From NCBI RefSeq assembly GCF_000312125.1, contig NZ_HE978644.1:345873-409872 (forward strand): a stretch of 64,000 nucleotides of DNA, read 5' to 3'. Made by a program: the position numbers and the translations under genes. The notes under the pieces were generated by a model that did not search any database, was not told the origin of the DNA, and saw nothing but the letters and a program-made list of their open reading frames with translations. Shown one piece after another: positions 48,001 to 56,138 of the stretch (positions are counted from its first letter, which is position 1; each line of letters starts with the position of its first letter). The stretch is from Timonella senegalensis JC301 (lineage in GTDB: Bacteria > Actinomycetota > Actinomycetes > Actinomycetales > Cellulomonadaceae).

Positions 48001-48886
48001 CCTCGTACGCGGCCACGAACTCTGCAAAGTCCATGGTGTCGGCCTTCTTGATGGCAGGCACGAGGAGCTGACGGGTTCCGTCTGGCTTCTGGATGTCGAT
48101 TGCCAGGCCGAGGTTGACGTGCGCGGGGGTGAGCATTGCGGGCTTGCCCTCGGACTCGAGGTAGCCGGCGTTCATTGCTGGCATTTCTCGGAGTGCTTCG
48201 ACGAGTGCAAAGCCAATGATGTGCGTGAACGAGACCTTGCCACCGCGGGTGCGCACGAGGTGGTTGTTAATCACGATGCGGTTGTCGACCATAAGTTTGG
48301 CCGGGATGGCACGAACCGAGGTGGCGGTAGGCACCTCGAGGCTCGACTCCATGTTCTTGATGAGGCGCGCAGCTGGGCCGCGAAGCTTCTCGACGTTGTC
48401 TGGGGTGTCGTCGTCGGATGCTGCTGCCGTCCGTACACCCTGATCGGCGTAGGGAGCGGTCGCTGGCTGTGCTGTTGCAACTGGACGCTCTGACTGCTCG
48501 GCAGCCGCAGCGTGCGCAGCGACGGTTGCTGCCTGTGCTGCTGCCTGAGCGCCCGCCTGAGAAAGGTTGTTGACGGGGAGCGGGGTTTCTGGTGAATCGG
48601 TCATAGTCACGCGTGGGGCCTTTGGTGCATTGGTTGGAACTGGCGAGGTGGCTGGTGCCGAGTCGGCGGGCGCAGGAGTAGAGCTGCTGGCTTCCCTGCC
48701 CTGGGGTGCTCCTACGGAGGGGGTGTAGTCCTTGAAGAACTCCCACCAAGCCGGGTCAACGGAGTTCTTGTCTTCGAGGTACTGATCGTAGAGCTCGTCG
48801 ACAAGCCATTCGTTGGCGCCGAAGGCTGCACCGTCCGTGCCGATCGACTTTGAGTCAGCATTGGAGGTCACTGAGGGATCGCCCAC
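45026..48886 (-). CDS. kgd: Multifunctional 2-oxoglutarate metabolism enzyme (Kgd/SucA-type)
   Basis: 1286 residues, GTG start. The N-terminus (NEWLVDELYDQYLEDKNSVDPAWWEFF) is the OGDH tail. Residues about 110-400 are a dihydrolipoamide succinyltransferase catalytic domain with TSTYDHRIIQGAQSGDFL; no lipoyl domain is fused. Residues from about 420 to the end are the ThDP-dependent E1o. This fused form serves 2-oxoglutarate dehydrogenase, decarboxylase and carboligase roles in actinobacteria and is usually controlled by the FHA protein GarA/OdhI. A Pro/Ala-rich linker lies near 70-150. Confidence 0.96.
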   Translation of the reverse strand: MGDPSVTSNADSKSIGTDGAAFGANEWLVDELYDQYLEDKNSVDPAWWEFFKDYTPSVGAPQGREASSSTPAPADSAPATSPVPTNAPKAPRVTMTDSPETPLPVNNLSQAGAQAAAQAATVAAHAAAAEQSERPVATAQPATAPYADQGVRTAAASDDDTPDNVEKLRGPAARLIKNMESSLEVPTATSVRAIPAKLMVDNRIVINNHLVRTRGGKVSFTHIIGFALVEALREMPAMNAGYLESEGKPAMLTPAHVNLGLAIDIQKPDGTRQLLVPAIKKADTMDFAEFVAAYEAVVRKARAGKLEVSDFQGVTVSLTNPGTIGTVHSVPRLMKGQGAIIGVGAMDYPAEFAGASTEQLAKMGISKVLTLTSTYDHRIIQGAQSGDFLRIINNKLLGLDDFYDRVFAALRIPYEPVRWVRDNTVDADTEAEKPARIAELIHAYRSRGHFMAETDPLAYRQRKHTDLDIQTHGLTFWDLDRTFPTRGFGGKPKATLREILGLLRDSYCRTVGVEYMHIADRAQRKWLQERLEAGYERTPREEQLRILRRLNSAEAFETFLQTKFVGQKRFSLEGGESVIPLLDAILTGAAEANLDEVAIGMAHRGRLNVLANIAGKSYGQIFAEFEGNLDQRTYQGSGDVKYHLGTEGVFTAESGATTKVSLAANPSHLEAVDPVLEGIVRAKQDRIDLGGDGFSVMPILIHGDAAFAGQGVVMETLNLSQLRGYRTGGTIHVIINNQVGFTTGPANSRSTFYSTDIAKGYQTPIFHVNGDDPEAVVRVARLAFEYREEFNRDVIIDMVCYRRRGHNEGDDPSMTQPMMYNLIEQKRSVRTLFTETLVSRGDISVAEAEEVLQDYQAQLERAFTETRDGGFMPPTDSEAVAGLERPESQREDAGTMVGWQTAVPQFMLDRIGDAHLNPPAGFTVHPKLQQLLEKRHHMSAEGGIDWGYAELIAFGSLLMEGTPVRLAGQDSRRGTFVQRHAVLHDRNTGAEWTPLLYLSADQAKFWVYDSSLSEYACLGFEYGYSVERPDALVLWEAQFGDFINGAQTVIDEFISSAEQKWSQHSSVVMLLPHGYEGQGPDHSSARIERFLQLCAENNMTIAHPSSPANYFHLLRRQAYIRPRRPLVVMTPKSMLRLRAAASAPEEFTSGTFREIIGDDAAAARAAQGTRIDRVLLCSGKVYYDLLAQAEKSNVKNVAIVRLEQLYPLASDQIAEALAPFGDAEVVWVQDEPENQGAWPFLAAHLPGDLGRPVGVVARPASASPAVGTAKLHKQEQNSLIERALAR

Positions 48887-49082
48887 TTTCGCATTGTTTG
48901 CCCGCCGTCATCATGGCGGCTATCACTCTAAGGTTAGGGCCTAAAGGCCTATGTGTGTGGACAAGTTCGTCACGTTTGAAGACCCGGCGAAGGGTCTTTC
49001 GCGGGTGAAGAGCGGACGGGTAAAACCTAGGTAATGTGCGCCCGGCCTACGGGTAAAGTCAGGGGTGTTTTTCGCCGCGGTC

Positions 49083-49110
49083 AGTATAGTTTTGCCAGCC
49101 TTGCGGCAAA
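49083..49110 (-). promoter_or_regulatory. Candidate kgd promoter
   Basis: Reverse strand TATACT (49088-49083) with TTTGCC 16 bases upstream, about 200 bases before the kgd start. The 439-base gap 48887-49325 otherwise shows only a dubious 39-codon frame. Confidence 0.4.
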
Positions 49111-49325
49111 CCGGGCGCCCGAACCGGGGGTCCTACTGCCTGTTCGCTTGCAGCGAAATCCGTGTGGTGTGATCGAGGGCAAGGCCGAGGGTCCGATCAC
49201 TCACGGCACTCAGCCAAGTGGACGCGGCGCGAGAAAGTTCTGTGAACGACATGCGGACCGCGGTCACGACCTCACATAGGAGCGGTGGCAGTGGACCGAA
49301 TGGCTGGGCCCAAGACCGAGCGTGT

Positions 49326-50117
49326 TTAGCCGATATCGCGGCCGAGAACAGTCGCGCGCCCAATGATGGCGAAGAGCGCCGCGTAGCCGAGGAGCGCCGC
49401 GACACCACCCCACATCGGCAGGAGTGTCCCCGTGCTCATGGCGGAGTACAGGGAACCGCCTGCAATGGCATCGCCGGCAGAGCCCGGTAGGAACTTGGCC
49501 ACATTCTCACCCCACGAGGTCGTTGCGAGGGTGATCCGAGCGATCGGTTCGATGAACTGCGTGAAGACCAAGAGCGTGACGATTGCTGCGACCTGATTGG
49601 TGAGTAGCGCGCCAAGCGCCACGCCCACCACAAGCCAAACGGTCAGGGCGAGCACCGAGCGGGCGATGATCTCCCATGTGTGGCCATGCCCGAGAAGAGG
49701 GTCTAGGTTGTTCAGCTTTAAGATCGCAGCCCCAGCTAGAACAGAAGCGGCGGTTCCCACCAAGCCGTAAATGAACCCCATGGGAAGCGCCGAGACCATC
49801 TTTGCCAGCAAGACCTTGGTGCGGTTAGGGGTGGCCAGGAAGGTCGGTGAGATCGTCTTGTGTCGAAACTCGCCGGCAAAGGCGAGCACACCGATCAGAG
49901 CCGGGAAGGCGTAGCCCAAGGAAGCGGCCGTGGTGTAGACGAGCTCAGGCACCCTAGACGGATCCATGGGTGGCCCCGACTGGCTGGGGGACATCGTGTA
50001 GCTGAATGCTAGTCCTCCTGCGGTCATTCCCATATATACAGCCATGATGATCAGCAGAACCCACCACAGGCGAGTGGACGTGAACTTGCGGTACTCGGAT
50101 ACGAGCAGGGCGGTCAT
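49326..50117 (-). CDS. ABC-2 type transporter permease
   Basis: 263 residues. About six membrane helices, starting with LWWVLLIIMAVYMGMTA after a short cytoplasmic N-terminus (EYRKFTSTRLWW, typical for ABC-2 permeases). The start overlaps the stop of the ATPase gene (ATGA). With its partner it should form an exporter of a lipid, drug or peptide. The substrate cannot be told from sequence. Confidence 0.85.
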   Translation of the reverse strand: MTALLVSEYRKFTSTRLWWVLLIIMAVYMGMTAGGLAFSYTMSPSQSGPPMDPSRVPELVYTTAASLGYAFPALIGVLAFAGEFRHKTISPTFLATPNRTKVLLAKMVSALPMGFIYGLVGTAASVLAGAAILKLNNLDPLLGHGHTWEIIARSVLALTVWLVVGVALGALLTNQVAAIVTLLVFTQFIEPIARITLATTSWGENVAKFLPGSAGDAIAGGSLYSAMSTGTLLPMWGGVAALLGYAALFAIIGRATVLGRDIG

Positions 50118-51118
50118 GCGCGTGCCTCCGTGGTGTGAGTTGGGCCGTGGGGATCGCCAGATTGTGCGGCAGTACCTTCCGGTCCCACGGCGTCCGCTTC
50201 CGATGCGTTCTTGTCGCTCGGCGCAGTCAGCCTCAGGAAGGACTCCTCGAGAGGCTCGGTCAGATCGGCGAGCTCGTGGATTTCCAAGCCCGCAGCAAAA
50301 GCTGCCGTGCCCACAGAGGTGAGGGACTCGTCGTAAATCACGAACGCACCATCCTCCTGCGTGACCTGCCAGCCCGAGCGGGCCGCCAGTTCGGCGGCCG
50401 CAGTGACCTGAGGGGAGCGCAGACGAACCCGAGGGCGCGCGAACTGGTGGAGTTCAGCGATGGGAGCGGCGAAGCGAAGGGTGCCCTCAGCGATGATGAC
50501 TACGTCATCAACAGACTGCTGGACCTCGGACAGGATGTGGCTGGACACGAGGACTGTTTTTCCCGATGCGGCCAGGTGGCGCAGGAACTCGCGCAGCCAC
50601 CGGATGCCCTGCGGGTCGAGCCCATTTGCGGGCTCATCGAGGACCAGATATTCGGGGTCTCCGAGCAGTGCGGATGCGAGCGCAAGGCGCTGAGTCATGC
50701 CGAGCGAAAACTCGCCAACACGCTTTGTGGCGGCGCTGCTGAGCCCGACGAGTGCAAGGAGCTCGGCGATCCAGGCGTCGCTGGCACCAGTGAGTGGAGC
50801 GTAGGCGCGGAGGTGATCGCGCGCCGTTCGGCCCGGGTGGAAGCTCGAGGCGTCGAGAGCGGCGCCGACCGTGCGCGATGGGTGCTTGAGGTCGGCGTAG
50901 CGGGTGTTCCCGAACGTTGCAGTGCCCGCCGTGGGCTTGCTCAGCCCAAGGAGCATGCGTAGGGTCGTGGTCTTTCCGCTCCCGTTCGGCCCGAGGAACC
51001 CAGTCACGCGTCCGGGGGCGACCGTGAAGGAGAGGTCGTTGACAGCAGTGAGGGTCCCGAAGCGCTTGGTCAGGTGCGAAAAGCGGATCTCTTCGTGCGC
51101 AGGTGTGTTCTGACTCAT
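50114..51118 (-). CDS. ABC transporter ATP-binding protein
   Basis: 334 residues. Walker A GPNGSGKTT near 41-49, signature FSLGMTQRLALASALLG near 137-153, and Walker B YLVLDEPANGLDP near 157-169. The C-terminal 100 residues form the accessory domain common in exporter ATPases. The signature is SLGMTQR instead of LSGGQ, as in many drug and lantibiotic-type exporters. A palindrome overlaps its promoter area. Confidence 0.9.
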   Translation of the reverse strand: MSQNTPAHEEIRFSHLTKRFGTLTAVNDLSFTVAPGRVTGFLGPNGSGKTTTLRMLLGLSKPTAGTATFGNTRYADLKHPSRTVGAALDASSFHPGRTARDHLRAYAPLTGASDAWIAELLALVGLSSAATKRVGEFSLGMTQRLALASALLGDPEYLVLDEPANGLDPQGIRWLREFLRHLAASGKTVLVSSHILSEVQQSVDDVVIIAEGTLRFAAPIAELHQFARPRVRLRSPQVTAAAELAARSGWQVTQEDGAFVIYDESLTSVGTAAFAAGLEIHELADLTEPLEESFLRLTAPSDKNASEADAVGPEGTAAQSGDPHGPTHTTEARA

Positions 51119-51132
51119 ACCCTTAGCCTACT

Positions 51133-51151
51133 GTTATAGATTCCCTATAAC
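51133..51151 (-). promoter_or_regulatory. Palindrome upstream of the ABC transporter genes
   Basis: GTTATAG and CTATAAC are separated by five bases, 15 bases before the ATPase start codon. On the reverse strand TATAAC can act as a -10 box, so a protein bound here would block the promoter. No adjacent GntR- or TetR-type gene is seen. Confidence 0.5.
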
Positions 51152-51220
51152 AAGTAGATCAGCGGTGGGTGCTGGAACCGCTAGTTCTGCGGTAACCAAG
51201 CGGAACTACACCGAGAGGTA

Positions 51221-52321
51221 TTACTGAGAGGCCACATCATCTGTACTCAGCACGGCGTGTGACTGCGGTAGGCGAATCTGGATTCGTGCACCGTGGAGCG
51301 CATCCAGAGCGCGCACAGTCCCGCCGTGCAGGTCCACAGCCCAGCGCACGATCGCGAGGCCAATGCCCGTGCCGCCAGAGGTGGGGTGGTTGACGATCGT
51401 CGCGTTGGCGCCGCCGCGCGCAAAGCGTTGGAAGATCTTCTCGCGGTCTTCCTTGCGGATACCGGGGCCCTCATCAAGGAACTCAAGGACAACCTCGGTG
51501 CCCTCCTGCCGCGCAGTCACCGTGACCGAACCGCCATAGGGGGAGTGGCGAATGGAGTTCTGCACCAGGTTGGTCACGATCTGACGCAGCCGCTCCGGGT
51601 CTGAGTGAAGTTCGAGTTCCGCCGGCTGGACGTCAACAACGAAGTCGATGTTCTTTCCGGCGTCCAGCATGGTCAGCGATCCCACGGCGTCGTCAAGGAA
51701 ATCCATGAGCGGAATCGGTACGATTTTGAGCTCCGCGGCTCCGGCCTCAATCCGGGACAGGTCAAGCAAGTACGAGATCAGGCGGGACAAGCGTTCCGTC
51801 TGGACCAAAGCCGTATTCAGGGTTGCAGGGGTCGGCTCGACTACGCCATCCACAAGGTTCTCGAGTTGCGCGTGCAGCGCGGCAACCGGCGTCCGCAGCT
51901 CGTGCGAGACGTTCGCGATCACATCTCGGCGAATCTGGTCAGCGTGGGCGATCTCCGCGGACATCGAATTAAAGGCCTCGGCCAGCTGCCCGACCTCGTC
52001 CCGCGACGTGGCCCTGACCTGCTGGGAATAGTCGCCGGCTGCCATTGCCCGGACCGCGGCCGTCATCTCTCGCAGGGGAGACGTGATGCCACGGGAGATG
52101 AGCAGCGTGAACGCGAGTGAAAACGAGATCGCCAGTGGGAACGTCTTGGTCGGTCCCAGTCCGGAGCGCAGACCCAGCCACGTAATAAACGCAGCGAGTG
52201 TCACTGAAACCACCACAATGATGGATAGTTTCGCCTTCATCGACCGCATGCGATCTAGCGGACGCATGTCGGGTAGCGAGGGGGTGTGGATCCGCTTTCC
52301 GGAACCGGGGGCGTCCGTCAT
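51221..52321 (-). CDS. Sensor histidine kinase
   Basis: 366 residues. Two membrane helices lie close together at about 29-52 and 60-75, so the outside loop is only a few residues. HAMP follows (RGITSPLREMTAAVRAMAAGDY), then the phosphorylation site NVSHELRTPVAAL and the ATPase domain (NSIRHSPYGG, DEGPGIRKEDREKIF, GGTGIGLAI). The lack of a sensory loop suggests that it senses the membrane or a partner protein such as the adjacent ABC transporter. Its start overlaps the regulator stop (ATGA). Confidence 0.9.
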   Translation of the reverse strand: MTDAPGSGKRIHTPSLPDMRPLDRMRSMKAKLSIIVVVSVTLAAFITWLGLRSGLGPTKTFPLAISFSLAFTLLISRGITSPLREMTAAVRAMAAGDYSQQVRATSRDEVGQLAEAFNSMSAEIAHADQIRRDVIANVSHELRTPVAALHAQLENLVDGVVEPTPATLNTALVQTERLSRLISYLLDLSRIEAGAAELKIVPIPLMDFLDDAVGSLTMLDAGKNIDFVVDVQPAELELHSDPERLRQIVTNLVQNSIRHSPYGGSVTVTARQEGTEVVLEFLDEGPGIRKEDREKIFQRFARGGANATIVNHPTSGGTGIGLAIVRWAVDLHGGTVRALDALHGARIQIRLPQSHAVLSTDDVASQ

Positions 52322-53055
52322 TGAGCTGGCGGCTCAAACGCGTAACCGACACCGTGCACGGTGCGGATGAGGTCCGCACCAAGCTTCCGGCGCAGTGCCT
52401 TGATGTGGGAGTCCACGGTGCGCGTGCCACTCGCGTCGACCCAATCCCAGACCTCCGCAAGGAGGTGCTCACGGGTCTGCACGGTCTTGGGTGAACTTGC
52501 GAGCATGACCAGGAGTTCAAACTCCGTGGGGGTCAGGTGGATCTCTTCCTCGCCGCGGTGCACTCGCCGCTGGGCGCGGTCAATGACCACGTCGCCCACG
52601 GTGATCAACGCGTCGGCGCCACTCGTGTTCGAGGCCTGTGCTGCGCGGTCGACACGGCGCAGGAGCGCCTTGAGTCGCGCAACGAGCTCGCGCATGGAGA
52701 ACGGCTTGGTCATGTAATCGTCCGCTCCGACACCGAGACCAATGAGCATGTCGGTCTCGTCATCGCGTGCGGTCAGCATGAGCACTGGGACGGGGTTTTC
52801 CGCTTGGATGCGACGGCAGACTTCAAGGCCATCGATACCGGGAAGCATCACGTCGAGAACAACGACGTCCGGCTTGATGCGGTTTGCCGCCTCGACCCCG
52901 CTGAGGCCGTCCCGAGCAACCTCGGTGCGCCAGCCCTCAGAAGTAAGTCGTTGAGCGATCGCCGTTGCGATCGCTGGCTCGTCTTCGACAATGAGGATTG
53001 TGGCCCCCATGCCCGGACGCGTGGAAGCGTCATTGTGCGCGTTTTGGTAACTCAT
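52318..53055 (-). CDS. OmpR-family response regulator
   Basis: 245 residues. The receiver begins after an 18-residue extension (ILIVEDEPAIATAIAQRL) with the phosphorylated Asp in VVVLDVMLPG and the conserved Lys in MTKPFSM. The winged helix follows (LTPTEFELLVMLASSP, DSHIKALRRKLG, VHGVGYAFEP). It forms an operon with the kinase after it. Likely targets are the ABC transporter genes downstream, by position only. Confidence 0.92.
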   Translation of the reverse strand: MSYQNAHNDASTRPGMGATILIVEDEPAIATAIAQRLTSEGWRTEVARDGLSGVEAANRIKPDVVVLDVMLPGIDGLEVCRRIQAENPVPVLMLTARDDETDMLIGLGVGADDYMTKPFSMRELVARLKALLRRVDRAAQASNTSGADALITVGDVVIDRAQRRVHRGEEEIHLTPTEFELLVMLASSPKTVQTREHLLAEVWDWVDASGTRTVDSHIKALRRKLGADLIRTVHGVGYAFEPPAQ

Positions 53056-53156
53056 ACTTCAAACTTTGGCACAACTAGAATGGAAAGTGCTTGATATTCG
53101 CTGAAAATTAACTGTGAAGGCTTAAGGCCCGGTGTGAGGACAAGGCGTGAATCCCC

Positions 53157-53162
53157 TAAAAT
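53157..53162 (+). promoter_or_regulatory. -10 element of the CNNM operon
   Basis: TAAAAT is close to TATAAT, 10 bases before ATG 53173. A transcript from it would begin almost at that ATG, which would make the first short frame leaderless. Confidence 0.5.
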
Positions 53163-53172
53163 GAGAGCCACT

Positions 53173-53301
53173 ATGACACCTGTTGATCTGCCTCGACATA
53201 TTGGTTCCCGGGTTGCGGCCGCGCCGCGTCCGCTCGTTTGTCTGGACGCCGAGGCGTCCATGAGGGGAACCATGCTTTGGAGTGCGATGCCCCGTGGATG
53301 A
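53173..53301 (+). CDS. Possible 42-residue leader ORF overlapping the CNNM gene
   Basis: ATG 53173 opens a 42-codon frame (MTPVDLPRHIGSRVAAAP..., ending LWSAMPRG) that stops at 53301, seven bases past the GTG 53294 of the next gene. The DNA also forms a structured leader: GGTTCCC (53203-53209) pairs with GGGAACC (53265-53271) around an inner GGACGCC/GGCGTCC stem (53244-53259). It may be a leader peptide or a regulatory RNA for a metal-linked operon. No homologue recognised. Confidence 0.35.
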   Translation: MTPVDLPRHIGSRVAAAPRPLVCLDAEASMRGTMLWSAMPRG

Positions 53302-54625
53302 TTGGTTACTCATCGCCTTTGGCGTATTTCTCACGATCGGTACCGCGATCTTCGTGTCCGCCGAGTTCGCGCTCGTCACGATCGATCCCGCAACTGCGGG
53401 CGAGGGCGCGGAAGCTGACAGTAAGAGGCGCGACGGGTGGCGCACGCGGAGCCTCAAGCACTCCCTCAAGCACCTTTCCACTGAACTCTCGTCGAGCCAG
53501 GTTGGAATCACATTAACGACGATTTTGCTTGGCTACACTACTCAGCCCGCGTTGGTGCGGGTGCTGAGTTCCGCCCTGGGCGACACCACGCTGACGAAGG
53601 CCACGGCCGGAGTCTTGGCCGGTGTCTTGGCATTCATAGTGGTCAACCTCTTCTCAATGTTGTTTGGAGAGTTGATCCCCAAGAACTTTGCGCTGAGCGC
53701 TCCGATGGCTACTGCCCGGCTGGTAGTGCCTCTGCAACGGATCTTCACGGTGTTGGCCAAGCCGATCGTCCTAGCCCTCAACGGCTCCGCAAATGCGATC
53801 CTGCACAAAATGGGAATCGAGCCCAAGGAGGAGCTTTCCGGCGCCCGTTCCTCCACGGAGCTTGCTTTCCTCGTCCAACGGTCAGCGGAGCAGGGCACGT
53901 TGGACTCATCGGTTGCGCAGCTCATCACCAACGCGGTTGAGTTCAACGAACTGACAGCGGTGGACGTCATGACTGACCGCATGAGGATGGCGGTGGTGTC
54001 TCGCGAGGACACTGCCCAGGACGTAGTGCACCTCGCCAGATCCACGGGGCACTCTCGCTTCCCTGTCATTGGTGATTCTCGAGACGAGGTCATCGGGCTT
54101 GTTCACCTGCGCAAGGCAATTGCCGTGCCGTACGAGAAGCGTTCATCTGTGCCGGCCATGGCATTCATGGACGACGCGCCGCAGATCCCGGAGACGCTTC
54201 AACTGGGGCCACTGCTCGTGGAGCTTCGCGGCCTCGGCATGCAGATGGCCATCGTGGTCGATGAGTACGGAGGGACCTCCGGTGTTGTCACCCTCGAAGA
54301 TGTGGTTGAGGAACTCGTTGGGGACGTTGCGGATGAACACGATGCCCGGCGCTCGGGTGTCCTCCTGGCCTCAGACGGCTCCTGGGGGGTGCCCGGCCTG
54401 CTACGTCCAGACGAGCTTGAGGAACGGACCGGGATTTCACTACCCGAAGGCCCTGAGTACGAGACGCTCGGTGGCCTAGTTATGAAGGAGCTCGGGCAGG
54501 TACCCAAGATTGGTGACAGCGTGCGAATCGAGAATGCCCTCGGCGACCGTGCCGTGGTGCTTATGGTCGAGGTGATGGACGGACGCCGTGTCGAGCGTGT
54601 CCGAGTCCGATTGGTGGCCGAGTGA
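53294..54625 (+). CDS. CNNM/CorC-type membrane protein with CBS domains (first copy)
   Basis: 443 residues from GTG 53294 (VDDWLLIAFGVFL matches family N-termini better than the in-frame GTG at 53282). The DUF21 membrane domain has about four helices in residues 1-165 (VSAEFALV, SSQVGITLTTILLG, ELIPKN). Two CBS domains follow at about 210-330 and a CorC/HlyC C-terminal domain at about 345-440. The family is tied to Mg2+/Co2+ export. Old annotation as hemolysin is not supported by function. Confidence 0.9.
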   Translation: MDDWLLIAFGVFLTIGTAIFVSAEFALVTIDPATAGEGAEADSKRRDGWRTRSLKHSLKHLSTELSSSQVGITLTTILLGYTTQPALVRVLSSALGDTTLTKATAGVLAGVLAFIVVNLFSMLFGELIPKNFALSAPMATARLVVPLQRIFTVLAKPIVLALNGSANAILHKMGIEPKEELSGARSSTELAFLVQRSAEQGTLDSSVAQLITNAVEFNELTAVDVMTDRMRMAVVSREDTAQDVVHLARSTGHSRFPVIGDSRDEVIGLVHLRKAIAVPYEKRSSVPAMAFMDDAPQIPETLQLGPLLVELRGLGMQMAIVVDEYGGTSGVVTLEDVVEELVGDVADEHDARRSGVLLASDGSWGVPGLLRPDELEERTGISLPEGPEYETLGGLVMKELGQVPKIGDSVRIENALGDRAVVLMVEVMDGRRVERVRVRLVAE

Positions 54626-55668
54626 TGAGTACTGGGGCAGCAATCGTCATTGCAGTTCTTCTGCTCGCAGGCAATGGGTTCTTTGTTGCGGCAGAGTTCT
54701 CGATCCTGTCTGCGCGCAGGTCTTCGATAGAACCACTTGCCTCCGCAGGTGACCGCCGGGCAAAAACTGTCTTGTGGGCGATGGAGCACGTGTCCCTCAT
54801 GCTTGCTGCCTGCCAGTTGGGGGTCACCATCTGCTCTGTCAGCCTTGGCGTCGTCGCAGAACCTGCCGTTGCGCGCCTCATCGCGCCGTTGCTTGATGTC
54901 ATCAATGTGCCGCACGCTCTGGTGCACCCCATCGCGTTCGTGGTTGCTCTCGTGATTGTTGTGTACTTGCACGTTGTTGTCGGTGAAATGGTCCCGAAGA
55001 ACGTTTCCGTCTCCAGCCCGGAGAAGTCGGTTCTACTCTTCGGCCCGCCCCTTGTGGTCTTTGGACGCCTAGTTAAGCCGATCATCGTCACCCTCAACTG
55101 GTTGGCCAACCACGCAGTGCGGCTTGCCGGAGTTGATCCTAAGGACGAGGTTTCGAGTGCGTTCACGGCGCAGGAAGTACAGTCGATCCTTGAACACTCG
55201 CAAGCTGAAGGCATGCTTGCGGACGAACAGGGTCTGCTCAGCGGTGCACTTGAGTTTTCTGCAAAGACTGCCGAGGAGGTCATGATCGCCAATGACGACT
55301 TGATTACCCTCCCACTCGGCTTCACGCCCAGTGACCTCGAAGCGCTCGTGGCAAAGACTGGATTCAGTCGTTTCCCGGTGCGCGACGAGCGCGGTGATGT
55401 GATTGGCTACGTCCACCTTAAGGATGTCCTCCACGCGCACGGAGAGCAGCGCGACCAGCCACTTGCCCGGTACCGTTACCGCAACCTTGCGGTGAGCCGT
55501 GATAGCGACGAAGCCGAGGAGGCGCTCGTGGCGATGCAGCACTCGGGAGCGCACCTCTCACGGGTCCTCAAGGATGGTAAGACGGTAGGAGTTGTGTTCC
55601 TTGAAGACATTATCGAGGAGCTGGTGGGGGAGGTCAGGGACTCCATGCAGCGCACCCAAAGGCTGTAA
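54625..55668 (+). CDS. CNNM/CorC-type membrane protein with CBS domains (second copy)
   Basis: 347 residues from ATG 54625, sharing one base with the previous stop (TGATG). DUF21 is at about 1-165 (NGFFVAAEFSILSARRSS, CQLGVTICSVSLG, EMVPKN) with two CBS domains after it. The CorC/HlyC C-terminal domain of the first copy is missing, which makes this the shorter partner. Adjacent long and short CNNM genes are common in actinobacteria and may form a heteromer. Confidence 0.88.
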   Translation: MSTGAAIVIAVLLLAGNGFFVAAEFSILSARRSSIEPLASAGDRRAKTVLWAMEHVSLMLAACQLGVTICSVSLGVVAEPAVARLIAPLLDVINVPHALVHPIAFVVALVIVVYLHVVVGEMVPKNVSVSSPEKSVLLFGPPLVVFGRLVKPIIVTLNWLANHAVRLAGVDPKDEVSSAFTAQEVQSILEHSQAEGMLADEQGLLSGALEFSAKTAEEVMIANDDLITLPLGFTPSDLEALVAKTGFSRFPVRDERGDVIGYVHLKDVLHAHGEQRDQPLARYRYRNLAVSRDSDEAEEALVAMQHSGAHLSRVLKDGKTVGVVFLEDIIEELVGEVRDSMQRTQRL

Positions 55669-55869
55669 CGCTTGAGGAGCCCACTCGCTAGCGCTCGAAA
55701 TATGATTCTCGCCACGTCGATGGCTTGATGATTGGGGTGTCGAGCCATTGACCTCGCAAAACGCCAGTCAATGCCCTCGGAATCCGAGCTGCAGGATCTC
55801 CCGCGTGTCGCAGGGATTTCGCACGTGGGAAGGGGTGAAAATCCCCATGTAAAAGTCCATGTGCGGGGC

Positions 55870-55898
55870 TTGGTTTCACCCGCCAATTTGGCTATGCT
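55870..55898 (+). promoter_or_regulatory. Promoter of the VanY-type gene
   Basis: TTGGTT (55870-55875) and TATGCT (55893-55898) are 17 bases apart. The transcript would have a leader of about 230 bases before the start at 56139. I see stems in it (for example near 55970-55995) but no known riboswitch pattern. The 470-base gap 55669-56138 shows no other gene. Confidence 0.5.
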
Positions 55899-56138
55899 GG
55901 CACAAGCGTTTATTCCAAGATTTCCACACATGAGCGGATGCTGCGCCCTGTTGGACTCGAGTTCGGGTGCATACGGGTTGGTGGACTTTGGCCCGTAGCG
56001 GGTCAAGTGCCAAGTAGTGGTTCGTGAAAGTTGAAACACGTGAGCCGCCTGTGAGCGTGTGCGGTGGACAACTTGGTGAGTTCAGTCCGTCTTCAACTGC
56101 ACTCGCGCAACCTGGACAGAGTTAGTTAAGGAGTGCCC

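Noticed and set aside
49133-49252. 39-codon reverse frame (MSFTELSRAASTWLSAV) in the kgd-ABC gap
   Set aside because: It slightly recalls the start of mycothiol-dependent isomerase-like proteins, but it has no ribosome site and no further domain. Could be a remnant; support is too weak.
56020-56045. GTTGAAACACGTGAGC, which looks partly like a parS site
   Set aside because: It does not match the 16-base TGTTTCACGTGAAACA well, and no parAB genes are near.
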